NCBI GenBank assembly: GCA_905381055.1
Contig: CAJPUR010000007.1
Coordinates: 1-57,704 of the forward strand
Reading direction: 5' to 3'
Source of the DNA: an uncultured Flavobacteriaceae bacterium
Lineage (GTDB): Bacteria > Bacteroidota > Bacteroidia > Flavobacteriales > Flavobacteriaceae
Length of the DNA stretch: 57,704 bases
Shown here: one piece after another, positions 20,469-29,782 of the stretch
How positions within the stretch are numbered: the stretch's first letter is position 1
How the letters are laid out: each line of letters opens with the position of its first letter
Position numbers and translations under genes: made by a program
The notes under the pieces: model-generated
Databases searched by the model: none
What the model saw: the letters and a program-made list of their open reading frames with translations, nothing else
Told to the model about the DNA's origin: nothing

Positions 20469-21428
20469 ATGGATGTACTTTATCCAATTAAATTTACCCC
20501 ACAAGCTAAATACAGGATTTGGGGAGGGAATAGTTTAAAAACTATATATGGTAAGCCCTTTGATAATAAAAAGATTGGTGAGAGTTGGGAAATCTCCTCA
20601 CTTCCAAATTCTATTTCAAGAGTATCTAACGGTTTTTTAAAAGGCAAAGGATTAGATGAATTGATAAAAACATATAAATCTAGATTAGTTGGTGATTTTA
20701 TATATAAAAAGTATAATATTAACTTTCCAATTCTTGTCAAAATTATTGACGCAAATGATGATTTGTCAATTCAAACCCATCCTAATGACAAGATATCTAA
20801 GATTAGACACTCATCAACTGGAAAAACTGAATTTTGGTATATAATGGATTCAAAAATAAACTCTAAAATTGCACTAGGATTTAAAAATGGTATAACAAAA
20901 GAGATTTATAAAAATTATCTTTTAAATGGTAAAATTGAAGAAATCATAAATTTTAAATTAATAAATCCTGGTGATTGTTATTTAATAGAACCTGGTCAAG
21001 TACATGCTATTGGAAAAGGTATTATTTTAGCAGAAATACAACGAACTTCTGATATTACCTATAGAATATTTGACTATAATCGTTTAGATGTTGATGGAAA
21101 AAAAAGGGAACTTCATACTGATTTAGCAGAGGATGCAATCGATTTTGATAATAGAGATAATTTTAATTTAAATAATAAAAAGAGTAAAAATTTGGTTAAT
21201 TCAAAGTATTTTAGAACAGATATTTTGAAAATCAATAATGAATTAATTTTAGATTTTAATAAAATAGATTCATTTAGTATTTTTATTTGTATTGAAGGTG
21301 AATTAAAATATAATGATGGAAATAATGAGGGGACCCTCAAAATGGGTTCAACTATTTTAATACCTGCTGAGATTAAAAATATAATATTAAAAGGGGAGAA
21401 TGTAAATTTACTTCATGTTTATATGTGA
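20469..21428 (+). CDS. manA: mannose-6-phosphate isomerase, class I
   Basis: ManA interconverts fructose-6-phosphate and mannose-6-phosphate, supplying GDP-sugars for surface glycans. This 319-residue short type I enzyme starts LYPIKFTPQAKYRIWGGNSL. It has the zinc motif IQTHPND, the catalytic GKTEFWYIMD segment, PGQVHAIGKGI with the second zinc His, and the catalytic Arg in EIQRTSDITYRIFDYNR. It ends in a cupin strand. It lies 4 nt after queD and 32 nt before the small gene at 21461. Confidence 0.95.
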   Translation: MDVLYPIKFTPQAKYRIWGGNSLKTIYGKPFDNKKIGESWEISSLPNSISRVSNGFLKGKGLDELIKTYKSRLVGDFIYKKYNINFPILVKIIDANDDLSIQTHPNDKISKIRHSSTGKTEFWYIMDSKINSKIALGFKNGITKEIYKNYLLNGKIEEIINFKLINPGDCYLIEPGQVHAIGKGIILAEIQRTSDITYRIFDYNRLDVDGKKRELHTDLAEDAIDFDNRDNFNLNNKKSKNLVNSKYFRTDILKINNELILDFNKIDSFSIFICIEGELKYNDGNNEGTLKMGSTILIPAEIKNIILKGENVNLLHVYM

Positions 21429-21460
21429 ATTAAATAATGTTTTAATTTAAAAAAATAATT

Positions 21461-21730
21461 ATGTCAAGTATCAAGAATTTAAAAAAGGAAATCAATAATT
21501 CAATTGGTGAATTAATTGAAGATATTTATGCTTTTGAAATTTTAAATCCGAATCTTGATTTAAAAAAATCTGAAATATTAATTGACGAATCAATAGCTCT
21601 TTTTGATGAATTAATAATTAAAATTTACGCTAGAGATAAATCTAAATCTAAAATGGCCCTCAAAACAATTATTAACGAACTCCATACTGGAATTCATATT
21701 ATTTCTGATAAGTTAAATAAGCTTAGTTAA
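21461..21730 (+). CDS. small alpha-helical protein, function unknown
   Basis: This 89-residue acidic/basic mixed protein is predicted almost entirely helical (IKNLKKEINNSIGELIEDIYAFE, IDESIALFDELIIKIYARDKSKSKMALKTIINELHTGIH). There is no signal peptide and no Cys. I do not recognise a named family. The gene follows manA by 32 nt on the same strand and is probably the last gene of the idi operon. Its end overlaps the convergent lipoprotein gene by 8 bp, with no terminator visible. Confidence 0.65.
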   Translation: MSSIKNLKKEINNSIGELIEDIYAFEILNPNLDLKKSEILIDESIALFDELIIKIYARDKSKSKMALKTIINELHTGIHIISDKLNKLS

Positions 21731-22436
21731 TTTTTTTAATTTCACTTAAATAATTTTTTAAAAGTCTTCCATATTTAGAATTTTTTATTCTTGGGCTTAG
21801 TTTACTATAAACACTATCTAATAAGATAGGATTTGCATCTGGAATCTCATATAGAGCAATATAGGCAGCGACTTCAGATTCATTATTAATTGAAGCGAAA
21901 TTAAGAGAGTATAAATATTTTCTTTTTATGAGTCTTTCTGATTCTTTTTCCAAATTAAGAAGTCTATTTTCATCATTTATAACATCTTTATTATTGACAA
22001 AATCTTTTATTAAATTAAGATTTTCAGTATTGAATCTTCTAATCATTGAATTATATTCTTCTAAAATTAATTGATTTTTAGATCCAGATATTTTTGCACT
22101 ACTTTCAAATGTTGATAGTCTAGTATTTATTTCAATTTCACCTTTTTCTCCAAAAAATGGTATTCTGTCATTTAGACTATCACCATCATCTTTATTTAGA
22201 TACAAATAATACATTTCAGAGCCAATAATATCATCAGATAAAATAAAATCATTGGTACCTTTAATTTCAAATGAGTCAACATTAATTAATGTAGAATCTC
22301 CAACTTTTTGAAGAAATAATTTACCTTTTTTTAAACCATCAATACTTCCACTAATTTTCATATTCTTGTTTTTTGGTGAGTTACACCCAATAATGGAAAT
22401 TAATAGTATTAGAAATTTTAAAAAATAATTTATCAT
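21723..22436 (-). CDS. lipoprotein with DUF4369 domain
   Basis: The 237-residue product has a lipoprotein signal (FLILLISIIGC, lipobox IIGC). It is followed by the DUF4369 pattern KISGSIDGLKKGKLFLQKVGDSTLINVDSFEIKG, a beta-rich domain usually N-terminal to thioredoxin/peroxiredoxin modules in Bacteroidota. Here no thioredoxin domain follows; the rest is helical and charged, so it is a stand-alone form. Residues after Cys are NSPK. It lies 3 nt downstream of the DUF5916 gene stop region on the same strand and may be the last gene of that transcription unit. Function unknown. Confidence 0.72.
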   Translation of the reverse strand: MINYFLKFLILLISIIGCNSPKNKNMKISGSIDGLKKGKLFLQKVGDSTLINVDSFEIKGTNDFILSDDIIGSEMYYLYLNKDDGDSLNDRIPFFGEKGEIEINTRLSTFESSAKISGSKNQLILEEYNSMIRRFNTENLNLIKDFVNNKDVINDENRLLNLEKESERLIKRKYLYSLNFASINNESEVAAYIALYEIPDANPILLDSVYSKLSPRIKNSKYGRLLKNYLSEIKKIN

Positions 22437-22439
22437 TTT

Positions 22440-24638
22440 TTATAAATTAAGCCAATAGCTGAGTTTAAAAGTAAGACTTCTCACTTTAGGAGCAAAAACA
22501 TTTGATGCAAAGTAGTTGTCATTATAAACCAGATAAAAATCAGATAGAGGTGCAAATCTCCACTGAAGTCTTGAATTGATCCCAACACTTTCATTCAAAC
22601 TTGAATACTGAATATAATTAGACCAAAATAATTCTTTTGTGAAAGTAAAATTTATTTTAGGACCAATTAGCCATAATTCTGCAGAATCATATGGTAATGG
22701 TAAATCAATTTTATCATAACTAATATTAAAACTAGATTGGAAAATTGGTTCAATTCTGTAATTCAACTTTGTTTGAAATGAGAATTTATTTCCATTGTAA
22801 AACTTACCAGCACTTATTCCAGCATTTATGTTGAAATTTTCAGTATTGTCTCCATTATAATTTAGCTCAAAAAAGTTATAATTATATTTGCCAATTGGAA
22901 GAGGTAATGCATTTTCGTTTCTTGTAACATTAAATTCATTTTCTAGATAAGTAAAAGATGACCAAAATTCAATTTCAAAACTTGTCCTATTCATAAAACT
23001 TATTTCAACTCTTGTTGAAAAATTTTTATCTGTAATTAAAGTGTTAAGGTGAGGTCTGTCAATATACCTTATTAACTGGGACAGTGAAACTAATCTTAAT
23101 TTTTCATTTTCAATCCAAAATCTTCTTTCATAACGTAAAATATTTTTATAAATACCATTTCTCATAATAAAACCAAGATCAGATTCGTATCCTTCACCTA
23201 TTTTTAGGATTTTGAATCGTAAATTATCATTTCTTGTATTATATAGAAAAAGAGATCCAATTGAATAAGGACTATTTTTTTTTATTTCACTAAATGAATT
23301 GTGGGCATGAATATTAGCAGTCCATTTCGAGTTTTTTGAAAGCAAATTATAGTCTAATCCTAAAACTCTATTGAATTTTTCTTGATTGTTCAATAAGTAT
23401 GAATTACTAGTTTTTTCTCTATTGATAAAAATTAATCCAATGTTTGATCTTGAAAAAACTTTTTGTTGAAGGGTAAAAACTAAATTATTGTTAGCAGAAA
23501 TAGCATTTTTTAAATCCTGATCGGTTTGCATATTTAAAAAACCCAATCGTAAATTATTAGAAATTTTTCCACTAATTCTAGCTCCAGCAATTATTCTATT
23601 TTCTATTGTATTTCCATCTTTGTCTTTAGCAACTCCAATTCTTCTAGAAAAAAAAGCTCGAGAGTCTCTTGAATCACCAAAGTTGGCAAACAAGTCACTG
23701 TTTTGTATAAAAAATTGTCGTTTTTCAGGTAGATTAACTTCGAATCTAGTTAGATTTATTATTTGGTCGTCAATTTCTACTTGAGAAAAATCAGGATTTA
23801 GAGTTAAGTCTAAATTCATGCCATTTCCAACTGAAATTTTGGCGTCTCCACCAAATGAAAAATCACTAGAATTAATTTTATTTTCATAATCTCTCGATAT
23901 TTGTCCATTTGTATAGGGTATTAAAACTAATGGAGATTTTGACTTTTCTAAACGCTTATTGAATTTAAGTGAACCAAAGAATGCAAGGTCAAATGGGGTG
24001 AAGCCTTTAGAAACTTGACTCCATGTATTAAATGTTTTTTCTTGACTATCAACTCTTATAAATTGAACATTCCATTGCTCAATATTTTCAGGAAATTTGA
24101 GAGAATTAAATGGTATTTTAAATTCAATTAGGTAGAAATTTTTATTTATTGAGGTTTGAACCTCCCAAAAAATATCCCATGTAAAATCAAGATCTGTAGG
24201 AAAATCTTGACCACCATTTGATACTAATCCGTCTTTTTTAACTCCAGTATGGTCAGATTCAAACCAAAATGAATTATTCCCATCTTTATAAGTATCAAAA
24301 ATTACAGCAATCCCTTCATTACCTCTTTGTTGATTATCTCTTTCTAAGGAGGGAACATTAATTTTTTGTTCTTTAACGAAACATTTGGCTAAAATATAAA
24401 TGTAGTTTTTATCATAAACCATTTTGATTTCAGTTTTTTGAGAGGATTTATCTGAGTATACTGGAAAAAATTCGTTAAAATCAGTGATTATTTTTGCTTT
24501 TTCCCATATTTTCTCATTATCTACCCCATCTAAAAACATTTCTTCGTCTGTAAAAGAAGCATAAGCTTCTTTTAAATCTTGCCCAATTATTTTATTTATA
24601 TTAAGAAATAAAAATAATATTATTAAGTACTTAAACAT
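22440..24638 (-). CDS. DUF5916 outer-membrane protein with CBM9-like domain, copy 1
   Basis: I chose the ATG at 24638 (732 residues) because it gives a clean signal peptide MFKYLIILFLFLNINKIIGQ and avoids overlap with the upstream gene; the longer start is 24656. After the signal comes a carbohydrate-binding family 9-like domain (about 25-215, with FLDGVDNEKIWEKAKIITDF and FDTYKDGNNSFWFESD). The DUF5916 beta-barrel follows, ending LTFKLSYWLNL, a typical outer-membrane C-terminal strand. The block GDSRDSRAFFSRRIG is shared with copies 2 and 3. This copy is the most diverged. Function unknown; surface glycan binding or uptake is a guess. Confidence 0.85.
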   Translation of the reverse strand: MFKYLIILFLFLNINKIIGQDLKEAYASFTDEEMFLDGVDNEKIWEKAKIITDFNEFFPVYSDKSSQKTEIKMVYDKNYIYILAKCFVKEQKINVPSLERDNQQRGNEGIAVIFDTYKDGNNSFWFESDHTGVKKDGLVSNGGQDFPTDLDFTWDIFWEVQTSINKNFYLIEFKIPFNSLKFPENIEQWNVQFIRVDSQEKTFNTWSQVSKGFTPFDLAFFGSLKFNKRLEKSKSPLVLIPYTNGQISRDYENKINSSDFSFGGDAKISVGNGMNLDLTLNPDFSQVEIDDQIINLTRFEVNLPEKRQFFIQNSDLFANFGDSRDSRAFFSRRIGVAKDKDGNTIENRIIAGARISGKISNNLRLGFLNMQTDQDLKNAISANNNLVFTLQQKVFSRSNIGLIFINREKTSNSYLLNNQEKFNRVLGLDYNLLSKNSKWTANIHAHNSFSEIKKNSPYSIGSLFLYNTRNDNLRFKILKIGEGYESDLGFIMRNGIYKNILRYERRFWIENEKLRLVSLSQLIRYIDRPHLNTLITDKNFSTRVEISFMNRTSFEIEFWSSFTYLENEFNVTRNENALPLPIGKYNYNFFELNYNGDNTENFNINAGISAGKFYNGNKFSFQTKLNYRIEPIFQSSFNISYDKIDLPLPYDSAELWLIGPKINFTFTKELFWSNYIQYSSLNESVGINSRLQWRFAPLSDFYLVYNDNYFASNVFAPKVRSLTFKLSYWLNL

Positions 24639-24640
24639 CC

Positions 24641-26848
24641 TTATATATTGAACCAATAGCTGAGTTTAAAGGTAAGACTTCTTAATTTGGGAGCAAAAAT
24701 ATCTGAAGCAAAGTAATTGTCATTGAAAACTAAATAAAAATCTGATAGAGGTGCAAATCTCCATTGAAGCCTTGAATTAATCCCTAGTGATTCTCCAATA
24801 TTAGAGTATTGTATGTAGTTTGACCAAAAAAGTTTTTTGCTAAAAGTGAAATTTATTTTAGGACCTACAAGCCATAATCCAGCATTATCATATGGTTTTG
24901 GCAATTCAATTTTATCATAGCTAATATTTAAACTTGTTTGAACTATTGGTTCAATCCGATATCCTATTCTCGCCTTAATAGATTTTTTAGTCCCATTAAA
25001 AAATTGACCTCCACCAATTTCCACAAAATAACTAAACTTGCTAAAAAAGCTGTTTCTGAACGAGATTTCAAGATTGGGGTAGTTATACCCTCCAATTGGA
25101 ATTGGAACGGCTCCATCTCTTCGAGTAACATTAAATTCACTATCAAGGTATGTATAGGGATACCTAAAATCGATACTAAAATTCGACAAGCTTTGGAATT
25201 CAATTTCAAATCCAGCTGAATAGCCTCTATCTGTAATCAGTGAATTTTGATTTGGTTTAGTAATATATCTGAAATTTTGAGATATACTAATGTTTGTTAT
25301 TTTCTCAGTTTCAATCCAAAATCTTCTTTCATATCTTAAGAATTGTTTTAGAATACCGCTTCTTCTTATAAAACCTAGGTCAGACTCAAATCCTTCACCT
25401 ACACTAACGATTTTTGAATAAACCCCATGATTTTTACTATTATATAAAAGATTTATTCCCGTTGAATATGAATCATCTTTTTTATTTTCATTTATTGAAT
25501 TATGATAAAATAATGATCCAGTCCATTTTGAATTTTTTGATCTCAAGTTATAATCAACACCAAAGACTCTGTTGAATTTTTCTTGATCATTAACTAAATT
25601 AGAATTCCCTGTTTTTTCTCTGTTAATGAAAAATAAATTTATATTGGATTTTGAAAACACTCTTTGTTGGAGTGCAAAAACCATATTGTTATTAGCACTT
25701 ATATTATTAGAATTATCTTCCTCAGTTTGCATATTTAAAAAACCAAGTCTTAGATTATCTGTAATTTTTCCACTCAGCCTTAAACCAGCAATTATTCTAT
25801 TTTCAATGGTATTACCATCATTGTCTTTCGCAACACCAATTCTTCTTGAAAAAAAAGTTCTTGAATCCCTTGAATCTCCTAAACTTGCAAATAAATCACT
25901 GTTTTGAATAAAAAATTGTCTTTTTTCTGGCAAATTAATTTCAAATCTAGTGAGATTTACTATTTGATCATCAACTTCAACTTGAGAAAAATCAGGATTA
26001 AGGGTAAGATCAAGATTCATTCCGTTTCCAATAGATATTTTAGCATCTCCACCAAATGAAAAATCACTAAAAGAACTTTTATTTTCATAATCTTTTGAAA
26101 CAATTCCGTTAGTATAGGGAATTAGTATGATCGGACTTTTTGAACTTCCTAGGGGCTTATCAAATATTAAATCACCTAAAAAAGATAAATCAGAAAAATT
26201 TTGTCCTTTTGGAACTTTGGTCCATGAGCTAAATTCGGAATTAGCGCTATCAGCTCTATAAATTTGAATCTTCCATTTTGTAGATCCTTCAGGGAATTTT
26301 AATGAGCTAAAAGGTATTTTAAATTCTATATTATAGAATTCTTCGCTAATAAAAGTTTCAACCTCATATTTAATATCCCAAGAGAAATCTATATCAGATT
26401 CAAATCTTAGTCCACCATTCGAGACTAAAGCGTCTTTTTTGACTCCAACTGAATTAGCCTCAAACCAAAATGCATTGGATGAATCACTGTAGGTGTCTAA
26501 TAAAAAAAATATTGCATCTGTACCTTGAACTTGATAATCTCTTTCCAATGATGGAACACTTGCCTTTCCGTCTTTTGTTGAAGCTTTAGCAAAAATGTAT
26601 AAAAACTTATCATCATAAATAATATTTATCTCATTTTTTTGAGAACCTTTGTTTTCAGGAACTGGAATTATTTGATAAAAATCATCATTTATAACTTGAG
26701 TTTTACTCCATGATAACTCGTTGTCCATTCCGTCTAAAATAATCTCTTCCTTAGTATATGTAGCTTGGATTTGGTTTACTTCTTGGGTATAAATATTATG
26801 GCAAAGGGAAATAAAAATTAATGGAAGTAGAAAAAAATATTTTTTCAT
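24641..26848 (-). CDS. DUF5916 outer-membrane protein with CBM9-like domain, copy 2
   Basis: The 735-residue protein has signal peptide MKKYFFLLPLIFISLCHN, then the CBM9-like domain (about 30-215) and a DUF5916 barrel ending RSLTFKLSYWFNI. From about residue 225 to the end it is almost the same as copy 3, including long runs of identical bases. The N-terminal domain differs at many positions, so the copies have diverged unevenly. It starts 57 nt downstream of copy 3 and ends 2 nt before copy 1's ATG, so the three are probably cotranscribed. Confidence 0.87.
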   Translation of the reverse strand: MKKYFFLLPLIFISLCHNIYTQEVNQIQATYTKEEIILDGMDNELSWSKTQVINDDFYQIIPVPENKGSQKNEINIIYDDKFLYIFAKASTKDGKASVPSLERDYQVQGTDAIFFLLDTYSDSSNAFWFEANSVGVKKDALVSNGGLRFESDIDFSWDIKYEVETFISEEFYNIEFKIPFSSLKFPEGSTKWKIQIYRADSANSEFSSWTKVPKGQNFSDLSFLGDLIFDKPLGSSKSPIILIPYTNGIVSKDYENKSSFSDFSFGGDAKISIGNGMNLDLTLNPDFSQVEVDDQIVNLTRFEINLPEKRQFFIQNSDLFASLGDSRDSRTFFSRRIGVAKDNDGNTIENRIIAGLRLSGKITDNLRLGFLNMQTEEDNSNNISANNNMVFALQQRVFSKSNINLFFINREKTGNSNLVNDQEKFNRVFGVDYNLRSKNSKWTGSLFYHNSINENKKDDSYSTGINLLYNSKNHGVYSKIVSVGEGFESDLGFIRRSGILKQFLRYERRFWIETEKITNISISQNFRYITKPNQNSLITDRGYSAGFEIEFQSLSNFSIDFRYPYTYLDSEFNVTRRDGAVPIPIGGYNYPNLEISFRNSFFSKFSYFVEIGGGQFFNGTKKSIKARIGYRIEPIVQTSLNISYDKIELPKPYDNAGLWLVGPKINFTFSKKLFWSNYIQYSNIGESLGINSRLQWRFAPLSDFYLVFNDNYFASDIFAPKLRSLTFKLSYWFNI

Positions 26849-26905
26849 CTTTGGCTTTATCTTGACCAGTTTAACATTTATATTTTTAATAGTTTACTAA
26901 CATTT

Positions 26906-29110
26906 TTAAATATTGAACCAATAACTGAGTTTAAAGGTAAGACTTCTTAATTTTGGGGCAAAAATATTTGAAGCAAAGTAATTATCATTATAAACTAGAT
27001 AAAAATCTGATAAAGGTGCAAATCTCCACTGTAGTCTTGAATTAATCCCTACAGATTCTCCAATATTAGAGTATTGAATGTAATTTGACCAAAAAAGTTT
27101 TTTGCTAAAAGTAAAATTTATTTTCGGACCTATCAGCCATAGGTCAGCAGTATCATACGGTTTTGGCAATTCAATTTTATCATAGCTAATATTTAAACTT
27201 GTTTGAACTATTGGTTCAATCCGATATCCTATTCTAGCTTGAATAGATTTTTTTGTTCCATTAAAAAATTGACCTCCACCAAATTCAAGAAAATAGGTGA
27301 ATTCATTAAAAAAGCTATTTCTGAATGAAATTTCAAGATTGGGATAATTATACCCTCCAATTGGAATTGGAACGGCTCCATCTCTTCGAGTTACGTTAAA
27401 TTCACTATCAAGGTATGTGTAGGGATAACCAAAATCAATACTAAAATTAGATAAGTTTTTAAAATCTATTTCAAAACTAGCAGAGAAATCTCTATCTGTA
27501 ATCAGTGAATTTTGATTTGGTTTAGTGATGTATCTATATGAAGGAGTAATACTAATATTTGAAATCTTATCAGTTTCAATCCAAAATCTTCTTTCATATC
27601 TTATATATTGTTTGAAAATCCCTTTTCTTCTAATAAATCCTAGATCAGATTCAAATCCTTCACCGACGCTAATGATTTTTGAATAAACCCCATGATTTTT
27701 ACTATTATATAAAAGATTTATTCCCGTTGAATATGAATCATCTTTTTTGTTTTCATTTATTGAATTATGATAAAATAGTGATCCAGACCATTTTGAATTT
27801 TTTGATCTCAAGTTATAATCAACACCAAATACTCTGTTGAATTTTTCTTGATCATTAACTAAATTAGAATTACCTGTTTTTTCTCTGTTAATGAAAAATA
27901 AATTTATATTGGATTTTGAAAATACTCTTTGTTGGAGTGCAAAAACCATATTGTTATTAGCACTTATATTATTAGAATTATCTTCCTCAGTTTGCATATT
28001 TAAAAAACCAAGCCTTAGATTATCTGTAATTTTACCACTTAGTCTAGCTCCAGCAATTATTCTATTTTCAATGGTATTACCATCTTTGTCTTTCGCAACA
28101 CCAATTCTTCTTGAAAAAAAAGTTCTTGAATCCCTAGAATCTCCGATACTTGCAAATAAATCACTGTTTTGAATGAAAAATTGTCTTTTCTCAGGTAAAT
28201 TAATTTCAAATCTAGTGAGATTTACTATTTGATCATCAACTTCAACTTGCGAAAAATCAGGATTAAGGGTAAGATCAAGATTCATTCCGTTTCCAATAGA
28301 TATTTTAGCATCTCCACCAAATGAAAAATTACTAAAAGAACTTTTATTTTCATAGTCTTTTGAAATAATCCCGTTAGTGTAGGGGATCATTATAATCGGG
28401 CTTTTCGAGCTCCCCAAAGGCTTATCAAATATTAAATCACCAAAAAAAGAAATATTAAGCCCATTTTGACCTTTAGGAATGTGAGTCCATGAATTGAATT
28501 CAGAATATACATTATCTGCTCTAAAAAAATTAACTTTCCATCTAGTTGATCCTTCAGGAAATTTTAATGAGCTAAAAGGTATTTTAAATTCAACACTGTA
28601 ATATCCCTCGTGTTTAACTGTTTTTACATCAAACCTAATATCCCATGTAAAATCTACATCATTTCCAGAGCTCTGCCCTCCATTAGAAATTAAAGCATCT
28701 TTTTTTACTCCAGATGAAGTTGACTCAAACCAAAAAGCATTTGTGGCATCGCTATATGTATCAAACATTACAAGGATAGCGTCAGCTCCTCTAGTTTTTG
28801 CATCTCGCTTTAATGACGGTTCTCCAACTATATCTGCAGTTGTGTATGCTTTCGCAAAAACATATAAAAATTTATCGTTGTAAATAATTTTAATTTCATT
28901 TTTTTGAGAACCTTTATTTTCAGGTATTGGAACAATACCATTAAATAAACTGGAAATTTTCTTTGCATTACTCCATGCATTTTCTTTATCCAAACCATCT
29001 AATATGATGGTTTCGTTAGTAAAAGAAGCGAATATTTTTTTTTCTTGGTTGTAACTATTTTGACAAACTAAAATAAAAATAAAAGAAAGTATAAAAAAAA
29101 AATTATTCAT
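26906..29110 (-). CDS. DUF5916 outer-membrane protein with CBM9-like domain, copy 3
   Basis: The first gene of the tandem array; 734 residues. Signal peptide MNNFFFILSFIFILVCQNSYNQ, CBM9-like domain (about 27-215, with ILDGLDKENAWSNAKK and FDTYSDATNAFWFEST), then the barrel ending LSYWFNI. The shared block DLTLNPDFSQVEVDDQIVNL lies in the barrel entry region. A 22-bp perfect palindrome ends 3 nt before its ATG. Only 42 nt separate it from alkB on the same strand, so the promoter is either inside that gap or upstream in the htpG-alkB unit. Confidence 0.87.
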   Translation of the reverse strand: MNNFFFILSFIFILVCQNSYNQEKKIFASFTNETIILDGLDKENAWSNAKKISSLFNGIVPIPENKGSQKNEIKIIYNDKFLYVFAKAYTTADIVGEPSLKRDAKTRGADAILVMFDTYSDATNAFWFESTSSGVKKDALISNGGQSSGNDVDFTWDIRFDVKTVKHEGYYSVEFKIPFSSLKFPEGSTRWKVNFFRADNVYSEFNSWTHIPKGQNGLNISFFGDLIFDKPLGSSKSPIIMIPYTNGIISKDYENKSSFSNFSFGGDAKISIGNGMNLDLTLNPDFSQVEVDDQIVNLTRFEINLPEKRQFFIQNSDLFASIGDSRDSRTFFSRRIGVAKDKDGNTIENRIIAGARLSGKITDNLRLGFLNMQTEEDNSNNISANNNMVFALQQRVFSKSNINLFFINREKTGNSNLVNDQEKFNRVFGVDYNLRSKNSKWSGSLFYHNSINENKKDDSYSTGINLLYNSKNHGVYSKIISVGEGFESDLGFIRRKGIFKQYIRYERRFWIETDKISNISITPSYRYITKPNQNSLITDRDFSASFEIDFKNLSNFSIDFGYPYTYLDSEFNVTRRDGAVPIPIGGYNYPNLEISFRNSFFNEFTYFLEFGGGQFFNGTKKSIQARIGYRIEPIVQTSLNISYDKIELPKPYDTADLWLIGPKINFTFSKKLFWSNYIQYSNIGESVGINSRLQWRFAPLSDFYLVYNDNYFASNIFAPKLRSLTFKLSYWFNI

Positions 29111-29113
29111 GTT

Positions 29114-29135
29114 TGGTCTATATATATATAGACCA
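29114..29135. promoter_or_regulatory. 22-bp perfect palindrome before the DUF5916 array
   Basis: The half-sites TGGTCTATATA and TATATAGACCA make an uninterrupted palindrome, placed 3 nt before the ATG of copy 3. It could be a repressor dyad or an mRNA hairpin covering the start codon. A degenerate relative (TGGTC then GCCA, with the same CCAAA-like edge) lies at the same place before copy 2. Confidence 0.6.
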
Positions 29136-29152
29136 GTATAATATACAAATGT

Positions 29153-29764
29153 TTAAATATAAATTTTCCTGTAAGTCAAATTAATTCTTGGACTTATTTT
29201 TTTTGAGGTTTTCGCAATTTTGTGATACCAATTATGTTGTGTTGATTCTTCCATTAAAAGTAGGCTCCCACTTGCGAGTTTAAACTTCATAGTTTCAATT
29301 TTTTTTGTTTTGTGTTTAAGTTGAAAGAACCTTTCCTCTCCAAAAGAAACTGATGCAATTACTGGATTCGTACCAAGCTCTTCTTCATCATCGGCGTGCC
29401 ATCCATTACTGTCTTTACCGTCTCGATATAAATTTAAAAGAACTGAAGTAAAGTTTGTGTTACAAACATTTTTTATTTTATTTTTAATTTCAATTAATTC
29501 ACTTGTCATTTTTTTGGGATACATTGTTATACCTGAATAAGAATAAGACTTTTGATTTATCCCATGAAGAGAAGTTAATCTAGGTTGATCATATATTTTA
29601 CCATAAACTCTTATCGAGTCTTGTTCCCAAGGTATGTAATTGATAAAGTTATTAAAATATCTTTCAGAGTCTTTTTTAGAAATAAAATTAGCGAAATATT
29701 TAATTTTTAGATCTGGTAAAGCTGGTGCCCATGGTGAGGATGATGACGGTGAAAGCTCTTTCAA
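29153..29764 (-). CDS. AlkB-family 2-oxoglutarate/Fe(II) dioxygenase
   Basis: AlkB-type enzymes oxidatively remove alkyl lesions from DNA or RNA bases. The 203-residue protein has iron ligands H123 and D125 in GWHADDE and H181 in HNWYH, and the 2-oxoglutarate Arg in PRINLTYR (R193/R199 region). The nucleotide-flipping segment includes PRLTSLHG and YSYSGI. The layout fits ALKBH2/3-like bacterial homologues rather than E. coli AlkB itself. It lies 18 nt after htpG on the same strand and is probably cotranscribed with it, linking alkylation repair to a stress promoter. Confidence 0.88.
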   Translation of the reverse strand: MKELSPSSSSPWAPALPDLKIKYFANFISKKDSERYFNNFINYIPWEQDSIRVYGKIYDQPRLTSLHGINQKSYSYSGITMYPKKMTSELIEIKNKIKNVCNTNFTSVLLNLYRDGKDSNGWHADDEEELGTNPVIASVSFGEERFFQLKHKTKKIETMKFKLASGSLLLMEESTQHNWYHKIAKTSKKISPRINLTYRKIYI

Positions 29765-29782
29765 ATTTATTTATGTAAATAA

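Noticed and set aside
25626-25907. Plus-strand 93-residue frame, repeated almost identically at 27891-28172
   Set aside because: Both are antisense to the highly similar barrel segments of DUF5916 copies 2 and 3; their similarity follows from the coding strand, not from a real gene.
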